From positions 1-32,627 of the forward strand of contig JAUNSU010000037.1 in NCBI GenBank assembly GCA_030539035.1: a stretch of DNA of 32,627 bases, given 5' to 3'. Made by a program: the position numbers and the translations under genes. Below, in pieces: positions 7,971-16,252 of the stretch (position 1 is its first letter; each line of letters starts with the position of its first letter). Source of the DNA: Planctomycetia bacterium. GTDB taxonomy: Bacteria; Planctomycetota; Planctomycetia; Pirellulales; Thermoguttaceae. Under the pieces are notes generated by a model. The model was not told the DNA's origin, did not search any database, and saw only the letters and a program-made list of their open reading frames with translations.

Positions 7971-10900
7971 TTATTTTCCGACTTCCACGAAGACATAGGC
8001 TGTTGCCTTTTCTCCTCTTTTATTGACATGATCCGCGCGAACGATGTATGTTCCGGACTTCTTATAAACATGATTCACAACGGCATATCCGTCGGGATTG
8101 AGGGATACGTGATTTCCGTCCGATTTAACCTTGGCTTTTTCCGATCCATCGCCGAAATCAATGGTTTCTCCTCCCTCTTCCGTTCGAAAAGACCGGACTT
8201 TAAAGCAGACAGAATCTCCGGCCTTGATCTTGTCGGGCGCATAGGTCAAATGGATTTCCGGGGGAAGAAGAAACGGTTTTTTCGGGTCCCGACTCGGATC
8301 TTTCGCGAAGATCTGTACATCGGCGCAATCATAAGAGACATTTCCTTTCGAATCCGTGATCTTCAGGATCTCACCGTAAAAGCCGGGCCGATCATAAGTT
8401 CTTCGAACCTTTTCCTCGCGGCTGATCTGGCCGTTCGACAGAGTCCATTGAAAAGCCGGTTTTTTTCCGTCTTTCGTCCAGCAGAGCGATCCGTCCAGCA
8501 GAACAGGCGTTCCGACAATTCCGACTTTGTGCGGACGCCCGACCGCGATCAGATCCGGATCATATTCGCGCAGATAAGATTCCCATACATACGGCCAAAC
8601 GATATTTTCTCCCCATTTCCCGGATGGCTGAAGAACATTGACTCCGAAATGAAGATGAGTCCATCCGCCGCTTGTCCCTTCTTTTCCAAGGATCCCAAGC
8701 TGATCGCCCATCCGGACCTGATCGCCCGCTTTGACGTCAACCCGCTTCATATGGCTGTATCGATAGAACCATCCGCGTCCATCCAGAACATAGACAACAT
8801 CATATCGTTTGCGAACAGGATCCCGATCGTATCCGTCGAGCACATTTCCCGCCGCGCTTACAACAAGACCGTCCGTTGCGGAAATAATATCGACCATTCC
8901 TTCGGTTCCCCCGAAATCGCAGCTTGTATGATATCCGTGCTTCTTCGCGCCGGGCCGTTCTCCGCCGTCTACATAGCAGTGCTCATCGTTCATTTGCGTT
9001 TTGGTCAAAAAGAGCTTTTGCCGAATCGGAAAGCAGAATGTTCCCGGAGCGATCCAGGGCGATCCCTTGGGCCAGATCCGAATTCTTGCGTCCTTTTCGA
9101 TGGCCCGATAATAGCTCGATCCCCCTTCAAGATCAAGCTCCTTGATCGCGGGACATTCCAGCTGGACTCCTGCCGTCAAAACCGGACGATGATAATTTCC
9201 GCAAAAGATCTCGGCCGGTTTTCCGTTCACCGACAATCGGATCCGGACCGATCGTATCGCTTCAACCGCAGGATCTCTTTCGATCTCGCGGTCAAGCAGC
9301 TTGATCGTGATCTTTTCTCCATTCGAAAGAGAAACCGTTTGCGATTCCCCGACATTCAAATCAACGACTGTTTCCAGATTCGGAATCGAGGGAGTGATCC
9401 GGTCAAAATCGATTCTTACCGGCTTTTGCGGGATCTCTTCCAGAACAAGCGCCTCTTTTCCATCACACAAAACACGGAATCCTTTTCCCCGATGATAGCG
9501 GGTCCCGGATTTGTCGTAAAGAACCGTGATCGAGTGCCGATGAATCGATGCTCCGTCCAGGCAGAAGTATTCGATATTTTTGTCAACTAAAGGCATTACA
9601 TCAAATTGATTTCCGTCCAGAGGACGAATTCCGACAAGCCCATTGATGATCAAATCGCAGAAAGTCGAGTGATTATAATCTTTTCCCCGTTCGTATCCCC
9701 CCTTTTTGGGAGACCATTTCATCGCTTCCAATCGGGTCCTTGCAATCCATGATCCGGAAAAAGGATCGAGATTTTCATCAATCCAGGGAACAGCGGATCC
9801 ATCACTTTTGATCCGGCGATGCGATTTTGCGTAAATCGAGAGCGTCTCCCGGAACGCTTTGCGCAAAGAGACCGTCTTTTGATCGGCAAGGGAGTCCCGA
9901 TAGATCAGATTCGAAAGGGCCGTCAGCGTAATCGACGTCGCAAACGGCCAGGAGGGACCGTTCCATTGACATTCATGCCCTTGATACGAAATCTCAAACT
10001 TCGGATCTCTCTGCTCCGCCGTGGTCGGTCCAAAAGGAGCGTAAAATCCTTTCGGATTCATCAGCTGATCCCAGGCCTTTGAATATTCGGCCGGCGGGAT
10101 ACTCGCGTCATCCGCATACCAGGGAGTAAATCCGTGTTCTTCCCGCACCTTTTGGAGCTGAAGAGGATCCCCTTCCTTTTTGACACGGGGAGCAACTTTA
10201 TAGAAACATCCGGCCGGATCCCATAATTTTTCATTGATCAATTTCTTCAGACGCGCTGCCTTGTCCGCAAACTTTTTTTGAAGATCATATCGTTTTGCGC
10301 AGCCGGCTATTTTGGAAATGGCCATCGCGTCCGCATACATGTATGTATTGATCGTTGCCCGATATCCCGATCCGCCGATCGAACATTCCATTCCGTCCCG
10401 ATCGTCGATTTGCCAAAAAAGACCGTTGGGATCAAGATGGGTCTTTTCCCACTCCTCATAGTTGGCGGCAAGATCGTCGAGAAGATCAACGGCCTTTTTG
10501 TATTGTCCGGTTACTTTCGCCTGCTGCCAAACGGAATCGGCGATCCAAAAGCTGTAAGATCGAGGGGATCCCCCTTTTCGGAGCCAAAATCGGGCATAAT
10601 CGTTCAGAATATTTTCATTATGAAGCCAGCGTCCTTCACGAAAATGATGTCCGCCGGGACAGGAGATCGTATTTTCCTTTCCGGCCCAGGAGACAGGAGG
10701 ATGAAATTCCGTGATCACAAAATCGCCGTCCGCCGTCTGCTTCAGATGTTTTCGGAAAGTCCACCATCGAAAATAATAGATCTTTTCCAGATCCTTGTCG
10801 GGATAATCGAAGAAGGGAATATTGTTCGCAAGGAATTTCCACGCAGTCGAATTCGGCCAGATCTGTTTTACAGTTTCTTCATCATTCCGATTGAAATCGT

Positions 10901-11924
10901 CGATATAGTGCCGATACTTTTCGGGATCAAGAACGGCAGGACGAACCGCGGAGACCGGATCGGAAAATCCAAGATCTTCTCCCTCGTGAACGGCCATTCC
11001 GATCTGTTCGACATGTCCTTTGCGGCCATTATACCAGAGTTTCCATTGACTCTTTTTGGAATCAAAGATCACGAACGGTTTATAGCAGGCATCTCCGTCC
11101 CATTGACCGGAATCCGGACCGATGATCGGATTGCCGGGCATACGTTCCCAATGATCGATTCCATCTTTCGATCGTGCGATTCCGATACGGGCAAGATGTT
11201 CGTTTTCGAATCCGATATAGAACATATAGTACCATCCTTTAAAGGGAAGGATTTGGGCCGCGGTTACCTTGTGCTTTTCCCAGAGAATTTTCGGATCCGA
11301 TCGAAAAATCGGATTATGGGACGACTTGGTCCAATGGATCCCATCGGAACTTTCGGCATATCCAATCGCGTTGGGTTCGTATTGATCGCCCCCTGAATAC
11401 CACATTTTAAAGATCTTTTTCGCATTGTCCCAAAGAACATGCGGACACATTACGGCGACTTTTTCCCAGGGGCGATCGGAGACGAGAACGGGATCTTTCT
11501 GTTTTCGGGTCCAATGGATCCCATCGGAGCTGACGGCGTATCCGATCCGGGATTCATCTTTGGTCTGTCCTGTATACCAGAGATGATAGGATCCGTCTTT
11601 GAAGAGGACGCCGGGCCGATTGATGCGATCTTCCCAATTCTCGACGGGCGAGAGTACGACTTTCGGATCGGACCAATGGATCCCATCACGGCTTTCGGTG
11701 TAAGCGATGGACTTTTTTGTCCGCCAGGAGAACCACATTTTATAGACTTCCCCTTGCTGGATCATACTGATATCGAAGCAGACGCCGAGATCGCCGCCGA
11801 GAACGGGATTATCGGGACATTTGACCCATCCTTCGTTCGTTTTCGCGAAAACGGATGAGATCGATAAAAACAGAATCAAAAAAACCGCCGCCGTTAAAGA
11901 TGAACCGTGAATTGATATTTTCAT
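7971..11924 (-). CDS. Secreted multidomain protein: glycosidase beta-propeller, (alpha/alpha)6 glycosidase, M23 peptidase, PKD domains
   Basis: 1317 residues from the ATG at 11924, chosen for the strong AGGAG 5 bases upstream. Signal peptide 1-27 (ending SVFA). Residues about 30-335 are a five-bladed propeller of the GH43/GH32/GH130 type, with four repeats of a GYAxSxDGIHW motif. Residues about 355-850 resemble the (alpha/alpha)6 barrel of GH63/MGH1-like enzymes (ISCPGGHHF, GLFWQIDDRDGMECSIGG, ATINTYMYADAM, ECQWNGPSWPFATS). A beta-sandwich follows (about 860-960). An M23/LytM domain has HTSCD (H about 998, HxxxD) and THLHFGV (about 1089, HxH), the three zinc ligands. Two PKD/Ig-like domains end the protein (about 1140-1230 and 1235-1317). 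The intact M23 motifs suggest peptidase or peptidoglycan-binding activity joined to glycan processing. The substrate is unknown. Promoter at 11969-11997. Confidence 0.8.
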   Translation of the reverse strand: MKISIHGSSLTAAVFLILFLSISSVFAKTNEGWVKCPDNPVLGGDLGVCFDISMIQQGEVYKMWFSWRTKKSIAYTESRDGIHWSDPKVVLSPVENWEDRINRPGVLFKDGSYHLWYTGQTKDESRIGYAVSSDGIHWTRKQKDPVLVSDRPWEKVAVMCPHVLWDNAKKIFKMWYSGGDQYEPNAIGYAESSDGIHWTKSSHNPIFRSDPKILWEKHKVTAAQILPFKGWYYMFYIGFENEHLARIGIARSKDGIDHWERMPGNPIIGPDSGQWDGDACYKPFVIFDSKKSQWKLWYNGRKGHVEQIGMAVHEGEDLGFSDPVSAVRPAVLDPEKYRHYIDDFNRNDEETVKQIWPNSTAWKFLANNIPFFDYPDKDLEKIYYFRWWTFRKHLKQTADGDFVITEFHPPVSWAGKENTISCPGGHHFREGRWLHNENILNDYARFWLRKGGSPRSYSFWIADSVWQQAKVTGQYKKAVDLLDDLAANYEEWEKTHLDPNGLFWQIDDRDGMECSIGGSGYRATINTYMYADAMAISKIAGCAKRYDLQKKFADKAARLKKLINEKLWDPAGCFYKVAPRVKKEGDPLQLQKVREEHGFTPWYADDASIPPAEYSKAWDQLMNPKGFYAPFGPTTAEQRDPKFEISYQGHECQWNGPSWPFATSITLTALSNLIYRDSLADQKTVSLRKAFRETLSIYAKSHRRIKSDGSAVPWIDENLDPFSGSWIARTRLEAMKWSPKKGGYERGKDYNHSTFCDLIINGLVGIRPLDGNQFDVMPLVDKNIEYFCLDGASIHRHSITVLYDKSGTRYHRGKGFRVLCDGKEALVLEEIPQKPVRIDFDRITPSIPNLETVVDLNVGESQTVSLSNGEKITIKLLDREIERDPAVEAIRSVRIRLSVNGKPAEIFCGNYHRPVLTAGVQLECPAIKELDLEGGSSYYRAIEKDARIRIWPKGSPWIAPGTFCFPIRQKLFLTKTQMNDEHCYVDGGERPGAKKHGYHTSCDFGGTEGMVDIISATDGLVVSAAGNVLDGYDRDPVRKRYDVVYVLDGRGWFYRYSHMKRVDVKAGDQVRMGDQLGILGKEGTSGGWTHLHFGVNVLQPSGKWGENIVWPYVWESYLREYDPDLIAVGRPHKVGIVGTPVLLDGSLCWTKDGKKPAFQWTLSNGQISREEKVRRTYDRPGFYGEILKITDSKGNVSYDCADVQIFAKDPSRDPKKPFLLPPEIHLTYAPDKIKAGDSVCFKVRSFRTEEGGETIDFGDGSEKAKVKSDGNHVSLNPDGYAVVNHVYKKSGTYIVRADHVNKRGEKATAYVFVEVGK

Positions 11925-11968
11925 TTTTACTCCTTGGAAAGATTTCTTCAAAATTAACCGTTCTTTTC

Positions 11969-11997
11969 ATTATCGCAGATCTCCCCTCCCCTGTCAA
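11969..11997 (-). promoter_or_regulatory. Sigma70-type promoter for the propeller/M23 fusion gene
   Basis: On the minus strand TTGACA (11992-11997) and GATAAT (11969-11974) are separated by exactly 17 bases. The start codon at 11924 lies about 38 bases after the expected start site. The -35 is a perfect consensus match and the -10 differs at one base. Confidence 0.7.
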
Positions 11998-12032
11998 GAT
12001 TTGAATAAAATTTTTAAAATTCGCCCCAGTTA

Positions 12033-12061
12033 TTGACATTTTCAATCCTTTCCTTTAAAAT
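12033..12061 (+). promoter_or_regulatory. Sigma70-type promoter for the SLOG-domain gene
   Basis: TTGACA (12033-12038), a 17-base spacer and TAAAAT (12056-12061). The ATG at 12174 is about 105 bases after the expected start site. It faces away from the promoter at 11969-11997, giving two divergent promoters about 35 bases apart. Confidence 0.6.
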
Positions 12062-12173
12062 TGATTTTGAGAAAAAAAGGCATCTTTGAGAAATGCACTT
12101 TTGAAATTCTTCCCATTTTTAAAGGAAGGATTTCCCGGATCTTATAAACAAAATCCATTGAACAGAAGAAAAA

Positions 12174-13124
12174 ATGCAAACGATTACCATGGATCCGCAA
12201 TTGCGGAAAGAATTTTTCAGCGATAAGGAAAATAGCCGCGGAATCCCGGTTTATCCGCTTCTGCTCGCCGTATCCGGACACAGACACATTGAACCGAAAT
12301 CCCTGGAAATTGTTCGCAAAAATACTGCCGAATTTCTTCTTGAAACAGGATCCTTCTGGTATCATAAGCAGACATCAGACCAAAAAGAAATCAGTCCGGC
12401 GTCCATTCTCGTTCTTTGCGGAATGGCAGCCGGAGCGGATCAGCTGGTCGCCGAAGAAGTTCTCCGATTGAAAAAAGAAAAACCGGAACTGAGCTATAAA
12501 CTCACTGCCGCTCTGCCAATGCCGAAAAAAATCTATGAAAAAGATTTTTCCGAGGGCGCGGAACGTTTGCAATTTCTTCAATTGCTCGATGAAGCGGATT
12601 ATACGATAGAAATTCCGCTCACAAATGAAGGACAAGCATGGTTGGATACCCATCCGGGAGAATCGCTTCCATCCAAACACCGTATGCCGCAATATGAGAA
12701 ATTGGGCCAATATCTCGCCGCCAACAGTCTGTATTTATTAGCCCTTTGGGATGGAATGGAAATCGAACGGATAAAAATGGATTCCACCGGCAAGAAAACC
12801 GGCGAGATCTTCACAAACGATCCGATCAAACCGGATTCCCGAGGCGGAACGGCGGATGTCGTCCGAATGAAAATGGAAGCGGACCTTTCGGATAATGCGA
12901 TGCCGGCCGCTCTTGCCGGATTTCCAAAACTGATGGAATTCAGCGCGGATCTGCCAGTTGGATCTGTCTTTCATATCGCAACTCCAAGGGTAAAAAAGGG
13001 ATTCGTTCAGCTTGCGAAAGATCTTACCCCCGGTGAATTCAAGATCTATGAACCTTATAAAAATCTGTCAAAACAAGATTCGGATTCCCTTTCTGAAAGG
13101 AATCGGGCCAATCAAAACCCATGA
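12174..13124 (+). CDS. SLOG-superfamily nucleotide-sensor-like protein
   Basis: 316 residues, no signal peptide or membrane segment. It has a Rossmann-like SLOG pattern: AVSGHRHI (32-39), LCGMAAGADQLVAEE (81-95), an ALPMPKKIYEKDF strand-loop (113-125), LLALWDG (188-194), GGTADVV (224-230) and VFHIATPR (265-272). These match the class of SLOG proteins (related to LOG/SMF-DprA) that bind or process nucleotides and that were catalogued in bacterial conflict and signalling systems. From memory, members with this motif series often continue into a membrane or effector domain; here the protein ends about 45 residues after the TPR motif with a polar tail. The start lacks a clear ribosome site (AGAAG only); an in-frame ATG at 12189 is possible. 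The following gene's possible upstream start at 13121 overlaps its stop. Confidence 0.6.
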   Translation: MQTITMDPQLRKEFFSDKENSRGIPVYPLLLAVSGHRHIEPKSLEIVRKNTAEFLLETGSFWYHKQTSDQKEISPASILVLCGMAAGADQLVAEEVLRLKKEKPELSYKLTAALPMPKKIYEKDFSEGAERLQFLQLLDEADYTIEIPLTNEGQAWLDTHPGESLPSKHRMPQYEKLGQYLAANSLYLLALWDGMEIERIKMDSTGKKTGEIFTNDPIKPDSRGGTADVVRMKMEADLSDNAMPAALAGFPKLMEFSADLPVGSVFHIATPRVKKGFVQLAKDLTPGEFKIYEPYKNLSKQDSDSLSERNRANQNP

Positions 13125-13144
13125 AACGAAATGAGGAAACGAAA

Positions 13145-15049
13145 ATGAAGAGATCGCACTGGAATTGGATTCGTTGTTTTTTAACCGCGGTTCTTTTGAT
13201 CGATTTCGCGGCAGGACTTGACGCCGCTCCGAATGATCCGCCTAAAATCGATAAAGATCTTCTCTTCGTCTATCGATCGTTCAACGCGGAACTCGAAACC
13301 ACAAAACAGTTCGCCGAACAAGGTGTCAATGTCCGATGTTTTTTCGCCGCCAATACCGCAAATTCCCTCGGTGATCCTTACTGCGAATATCCGCCGATCT
13401 GGCTCGGCTTCTCCAAATATGATTTCTCCGCCCTCGATAAACAGATCGACGATCTCATTCGCGCGAATCCGAAAACGGAACTGATCTGCATGATCGATCT
13501 GAATACCCCGCCCTGGGCAGCCCGAAAATTCCATTTCGACAGCTTCGAACTGATCTCCCACGCCGTTTGCAGTACCGCCTGGCGCAAAAAAACCGCTCAA
13601 TGGATGTGCGATTTCATCGATTACGCCGAAAAAAAATACGGCGATCGAATCCGATCCTATGTCCTCTCCGGCGGCGGAACCTCCGAATGGTATGAAGTTG
13701 ATTACGGTTGGACCTCCAATCTCAAAAACTCAACTTGGGCCTCCTGGTGCAAAAAAAGAAATCTCAATTACGGCAATGAAGTTCCTTCCAGAAGCTCTTT
13801 GAAATTGGCGGCTCATGAAAATGTCGTTTACGATCCCGCAACCGAAGGAGATAAAATCACGTATTGGCAGTTCCATAATTTCATGGTCGCCGATGGAATT
13901 CTTCATTTCGCGAAAATTGCCCGTCAAAAGATCGGACCCAAAAAAGAGATCGGATGTTTCTTCGGATACTATATGGTCAGCTCGAAAAAAATGACCTCTT
14001 TCGGCCATCTCGATTTCGAACGTGTCTGCGCCTGTCCCGATATCGATTTTTTCATCAGTCCGCAAACCTATCAGGATCGAAAAATCGGCGGCGGAAGCGG
14101 ACCTCAACTCGTGCAGGGAACACTGAACCGATACGGAAAACGGTATATGTCCGAGATCGATCATTCGACGCACGTTACTAAAAACTGGATGCGCTGCTGG
14201 GAAAATCGTGCGGAAGATTTCGCCGGTCTTAAACGGGAAATCGCCTATTCTCTCGTGAATCATACCTCGCTCTGGATCTTCGATATGTGGGGCGGACGAT
14301 ACGCCGAACCGGAAACGCGCAATCTGATCGGCGATCTGAAAAAACGATTCGACAAGTACGCCGGATCAGACGCAAAGAGTATCGCCGAGATCCTGCTCGT
14401 CGCCGATCCGCAGAGCTTTTATTACATGAACGAAAAAGCGGAACAGCCTTCGGAAATGGCGCACGGATTTCGAGACAAACTGAATCAAATTGGGGCACCG
14501 TTCGATATTTACGCATTCGACGATCTTCCGGAAATGGATCTTTCGCAGTATAAAATGATCTGCTTTCCCGCCACTGTTTTAATCACACCGGAAAGGGAAA
14601 AATTTCTTCGCGAAAAAGTACTCAAGGACAATCGGATCATTGTCTGGACATACGCGCCGGGGATCTGCGACGGGAAAACGCTCGATATCAATCGAGTCAA
14701 AAAATGGGCCGGATTCGTATATAAATCGTCCGGCTTCTCAATTACCAATATGAACGGATGGCGTGCTTTCTACTCTTACGATCCGAAAGAGATCCCTCCG
14801 GAAATATTAAAAATGACAGCGCAAAAGGCCGGGGTCCATCTTTATACGGAAGAAATGATTCCTGTTTACGCGAACGAACAGATCCTCGCAATTCATATGA
14901 AAGAAGGAGGCAAAAAGAAAATCGCTCTTCCAGGGACATATAAAAAAGTGATCGAGATCATGTCGGGCAAGATCATCGCGGAAAATGTTTCCTCTTTCGA
15001 ATACGATTTCGCAAATCCCGATACCGGTATTTTCGAACTGCAAAAGTGA
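13145..15049 (+). CDS. Secreted GH42-like beta-galactosidase-type protein
   Basis: 634 residues from the ATG at 13145, which has GAGGA 7 bases upstream; the in-frame ATG at 13121 would overlap the SLOG gene by 4 bases but has no ribosome site. Signal peptide about 1-28. A TIM barrel of the GH42/clan GH-A type is suggested by SGGGTSEWYEV (E181 and E184 as acid/base candidates) and RYMSEIDHSTH (E337, nucleophile candidate). Residues about 410-530 (IGAPFDIYAFDDLPEMDL, then IVWTYAPGICDG) look like the trimerisation/glutamine-amidotransferase-like domain of GH42. A small beta domain ends the protein. Cysteines are frequent for an exported protein. Beta-galactoside hydrolysis is the family default; the true substrate is not shown. 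It lies 20 bases after the SLOG gene and may share its transcript. Confidence 0.7.
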   Translation: MKRSHWNWIRCFLTAVLLIDFAAGLDAAPNDPPKIDKDLLFVYRSFNAELETTKQFAEQGVNVRCFFAANTANSLGDPYCEYPPIWLGFSKYDFSALDKQIDDLIRANPKTELICMIDLNTPPWAARKFHFDSFELISHAVCSTAWRKKTAQWMCDFIDYAEKKYGDRIRSYVLSGGGTSEWYEVDYGWTSNLKNSTWASWCKKRNLNYGNEVPSRSSLKLAAHENVVYDPATEGDKITYWQFHNFMVADGILHFAKIARQKIGPKKEIGCFFGYYMVSSKKMTSFGHLDFERVCACPDIDFFISPQTYQDRKIGGGSGPQLVQGTLNRYGKRYMSEIDHSTHVTKNWMRCWENRAEDFAGLKREIAYSLVNHTSLWIFDMWGGRYAEPETRNLIGDLKKRFDKYAGSDAKSIAEILLVADPQSFYYMNEKAEQPSEMAHGFRDKLNQIGAPFDIYAFDDLPEMDLSQYKMICFPATVLITPEREKFLREKVLKDNRIIVWTYAPGICDGKTLDINRVKKWAGFVYKSSGFSITNMNGWRAFYSYDPKEIPPEILKMTAQKAGVHLYTEEMIPVYANEQILAIHMKEGGKKKIALPGTYKKVIEIMSGKIIAENVSSFEYDFANPDTGIFELQK

Positions 15050-15057
15050 GAGAGATC

Positions 15058-15077
15058 ATCTCCCATTAGCCCGGGAA
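15058..15077 (+). repeat. Short copy of the CTCCCATTA intergenic repeat
   Basis: ATCTCCCATTAGCCCGGGAA (15058-15077), 9 bases after the GH42-like stop. It matches the head of the longer copies at 26401 and 30861 but stops after 20 bases. The rest of the gap to 15187 has no recognisable gene. Confidence 0.6.
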
Positions 15078-15187
15078 CAACAATAGGCGTTTATCTCTAA
15101 AAAAAGCGGTGATTCGAATCTCTCTGTGTTTGGATTCAACCTTTTCTGGTATATATTGCTCTGTTTCTACGCACAGACTGCAAAAAC

Positions 15188-16237
15188 TTACATTCGTGCC
15201 TTAATGATTAAAGCAAGCCCGACGATAAAGAAGAGAAACATGAAAGCAAGGATCTTGCCAGTTCCCTTCGGAGCGCCTTTGAACTCCTTCCAGATAAAAA
15301 CTCCCCAAATCGCGGACATCAATGTTGCCCCTTGTCCGAGTCCGTAAGCAACAGCGGTTGACGCAACCCCGGACGCGATCACATTCAGCGTCATTCCGAC
15401 TGCCCAGATCATTCCGCCGATCAGTCCCCAAAGGTGATCGCACAATGTACCGCGAAAATACGCAAAGAGCGGAACAGACGATCCGGTCAACGGCTTCTTC
15501 ATCAGAATCGGCATGATCACAAAATTACTCGCGAGAATTCCAATCGCAAAGATCATATTCCCTGTATAAGGAGTTAATTTGCCGACTTCCAGGGATCCGG
15601 ATTTCAGATTCTCAAGCGTAAGCGGAAGTATTTTATCGCCCTGAACAACCCCGCTGAGCGATCGGGCCACAAGATAATAGAACATCGACATCAGCACACC
15701 GCAAAGGATCGAAAGGATCAGTCCTTTTGATCCGGCATTACCCTGCTGGCCCGGCATCTTGCGGTAAGCGATCGCATTGAGAATAATCGCCAAAGCGACC
15801 AATCCGACGCCGGAGAAGAGCAAAGCTGGATTACCCGCATTTGCGCTTTTATCCAAATAGTTCAAAAGAACGCCGAGGACAAGAGCAAGTCCGATCCCGA
15901 CAGGAAACGCAACGGACATTCCGGCAATCGCAATCGCGGCGACCAAAAGAATGTTGGCAATGTTGAAGACAACACCGCCTGAAAAAGCATAAAAAATCGA
16001 TTTCGGATCCGCCTGGGCAAGATCCGTGCAAAAATCCCGACCGTATTCGCCGTTGCTGCCCAAAGTAAAAGCGAAGATCAAAGAGGCGAGAACAACACCG
16101 AAGACGTAATCCCAGTAAAAAAGTTCATAGCGCCAAGTCTTTCCCGCCAGCTTTTGAGTATTTGCCCACGATCCCCAACAGAGCATTGTGATTACACAAA
16201 ACAAGACAGCAACATTGTAATTTTCCAGTAAGAACAT
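15188..16237 (-). CDS. GRP/RhaT-type sugar transporter (DMT superfamily)
   Basis: 349 residues with about ten hydrophobic helices, in the inner membrane. The LCWGSWANTQKLAG start, the central GLALVLGVLLNYLD and the closing AYGLGQGATLMSAIWGVFIWKEFKGA are typical of the GRP/RhaT branch of drug/metabolite transporters (glucose, ribose or rhamnose uptake; some are annotated as ureide or multidrug permeases). An AGGAT lies just before the ATG. It starts 15 bases after the stop of the secreted ADP-ribosylglycohydrolase-like gene, so the two form an operon. The neighbour may release a ribosyl or N-glycosyl product that this carrier then imports; that link is inference. Confidence 0.8.
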   Translation of the reverse strand: MFLLENYNVAVLFCVITMLCWGSWANTQKLAGKTWRYELFYWDYVFGVVLASLIFAFTLGSNGEYGRDFCTDLAQADPKSIFYAFSGGVVFNIANILLVAAIAIAGMSVAFPVGIGLALVLGVLLNYLDKSANAGNPALLFSGVGLVALAIILNAIAYRKMPGQQGNAGSKGLILSILCGVLMSMFYYLVARSLSGVVQGDKILPLTLENLKSGSLEVGKLTPYTGNMIFAIGILASNFVIMPILMKKPLTGSSVPLFAYFRGTLCDHLWGLIGGMIWAVGMTLNVIASGVASTAVAYGLGQGATLMSAIWGVFIWKEFKGAPKGTGKILAFMFLFFIVGLALIIKARM

Positions 16238-16252
16238 GAGGCAGTATCCTTT

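Noticed and set aside
8028-9590. Open frame of 520 codons on the plus strand inside the fusion gene
   Set aside because: Antisense to the M23/glycosidase gene with no ribosome site or motif; the opposite frame has clear domains.
10278-11396. Open frame of 372 codons on the plus strand inside the fusion gene
   Set aside because: Same reason: mirror frame of propeller and glycosidase codons, with repetitive Ile/Phe/Arg composition.
12174-13145. 4-base ATGA overlap between SLOG and GH42-like genes
   Set aside because: The overlapping ATG at 13121 has no ribosome site and precedes the signal peptide by an odd extension; the ATG at 13145 has GAGGA.
15108-15132. tRNA-like T-loop (GATTCGAATC)
   Set aside because: The flanking bases do not form a 5-pair T-stem, and no anticodon or acceptor arm can be drawn; it is only a palindrome.
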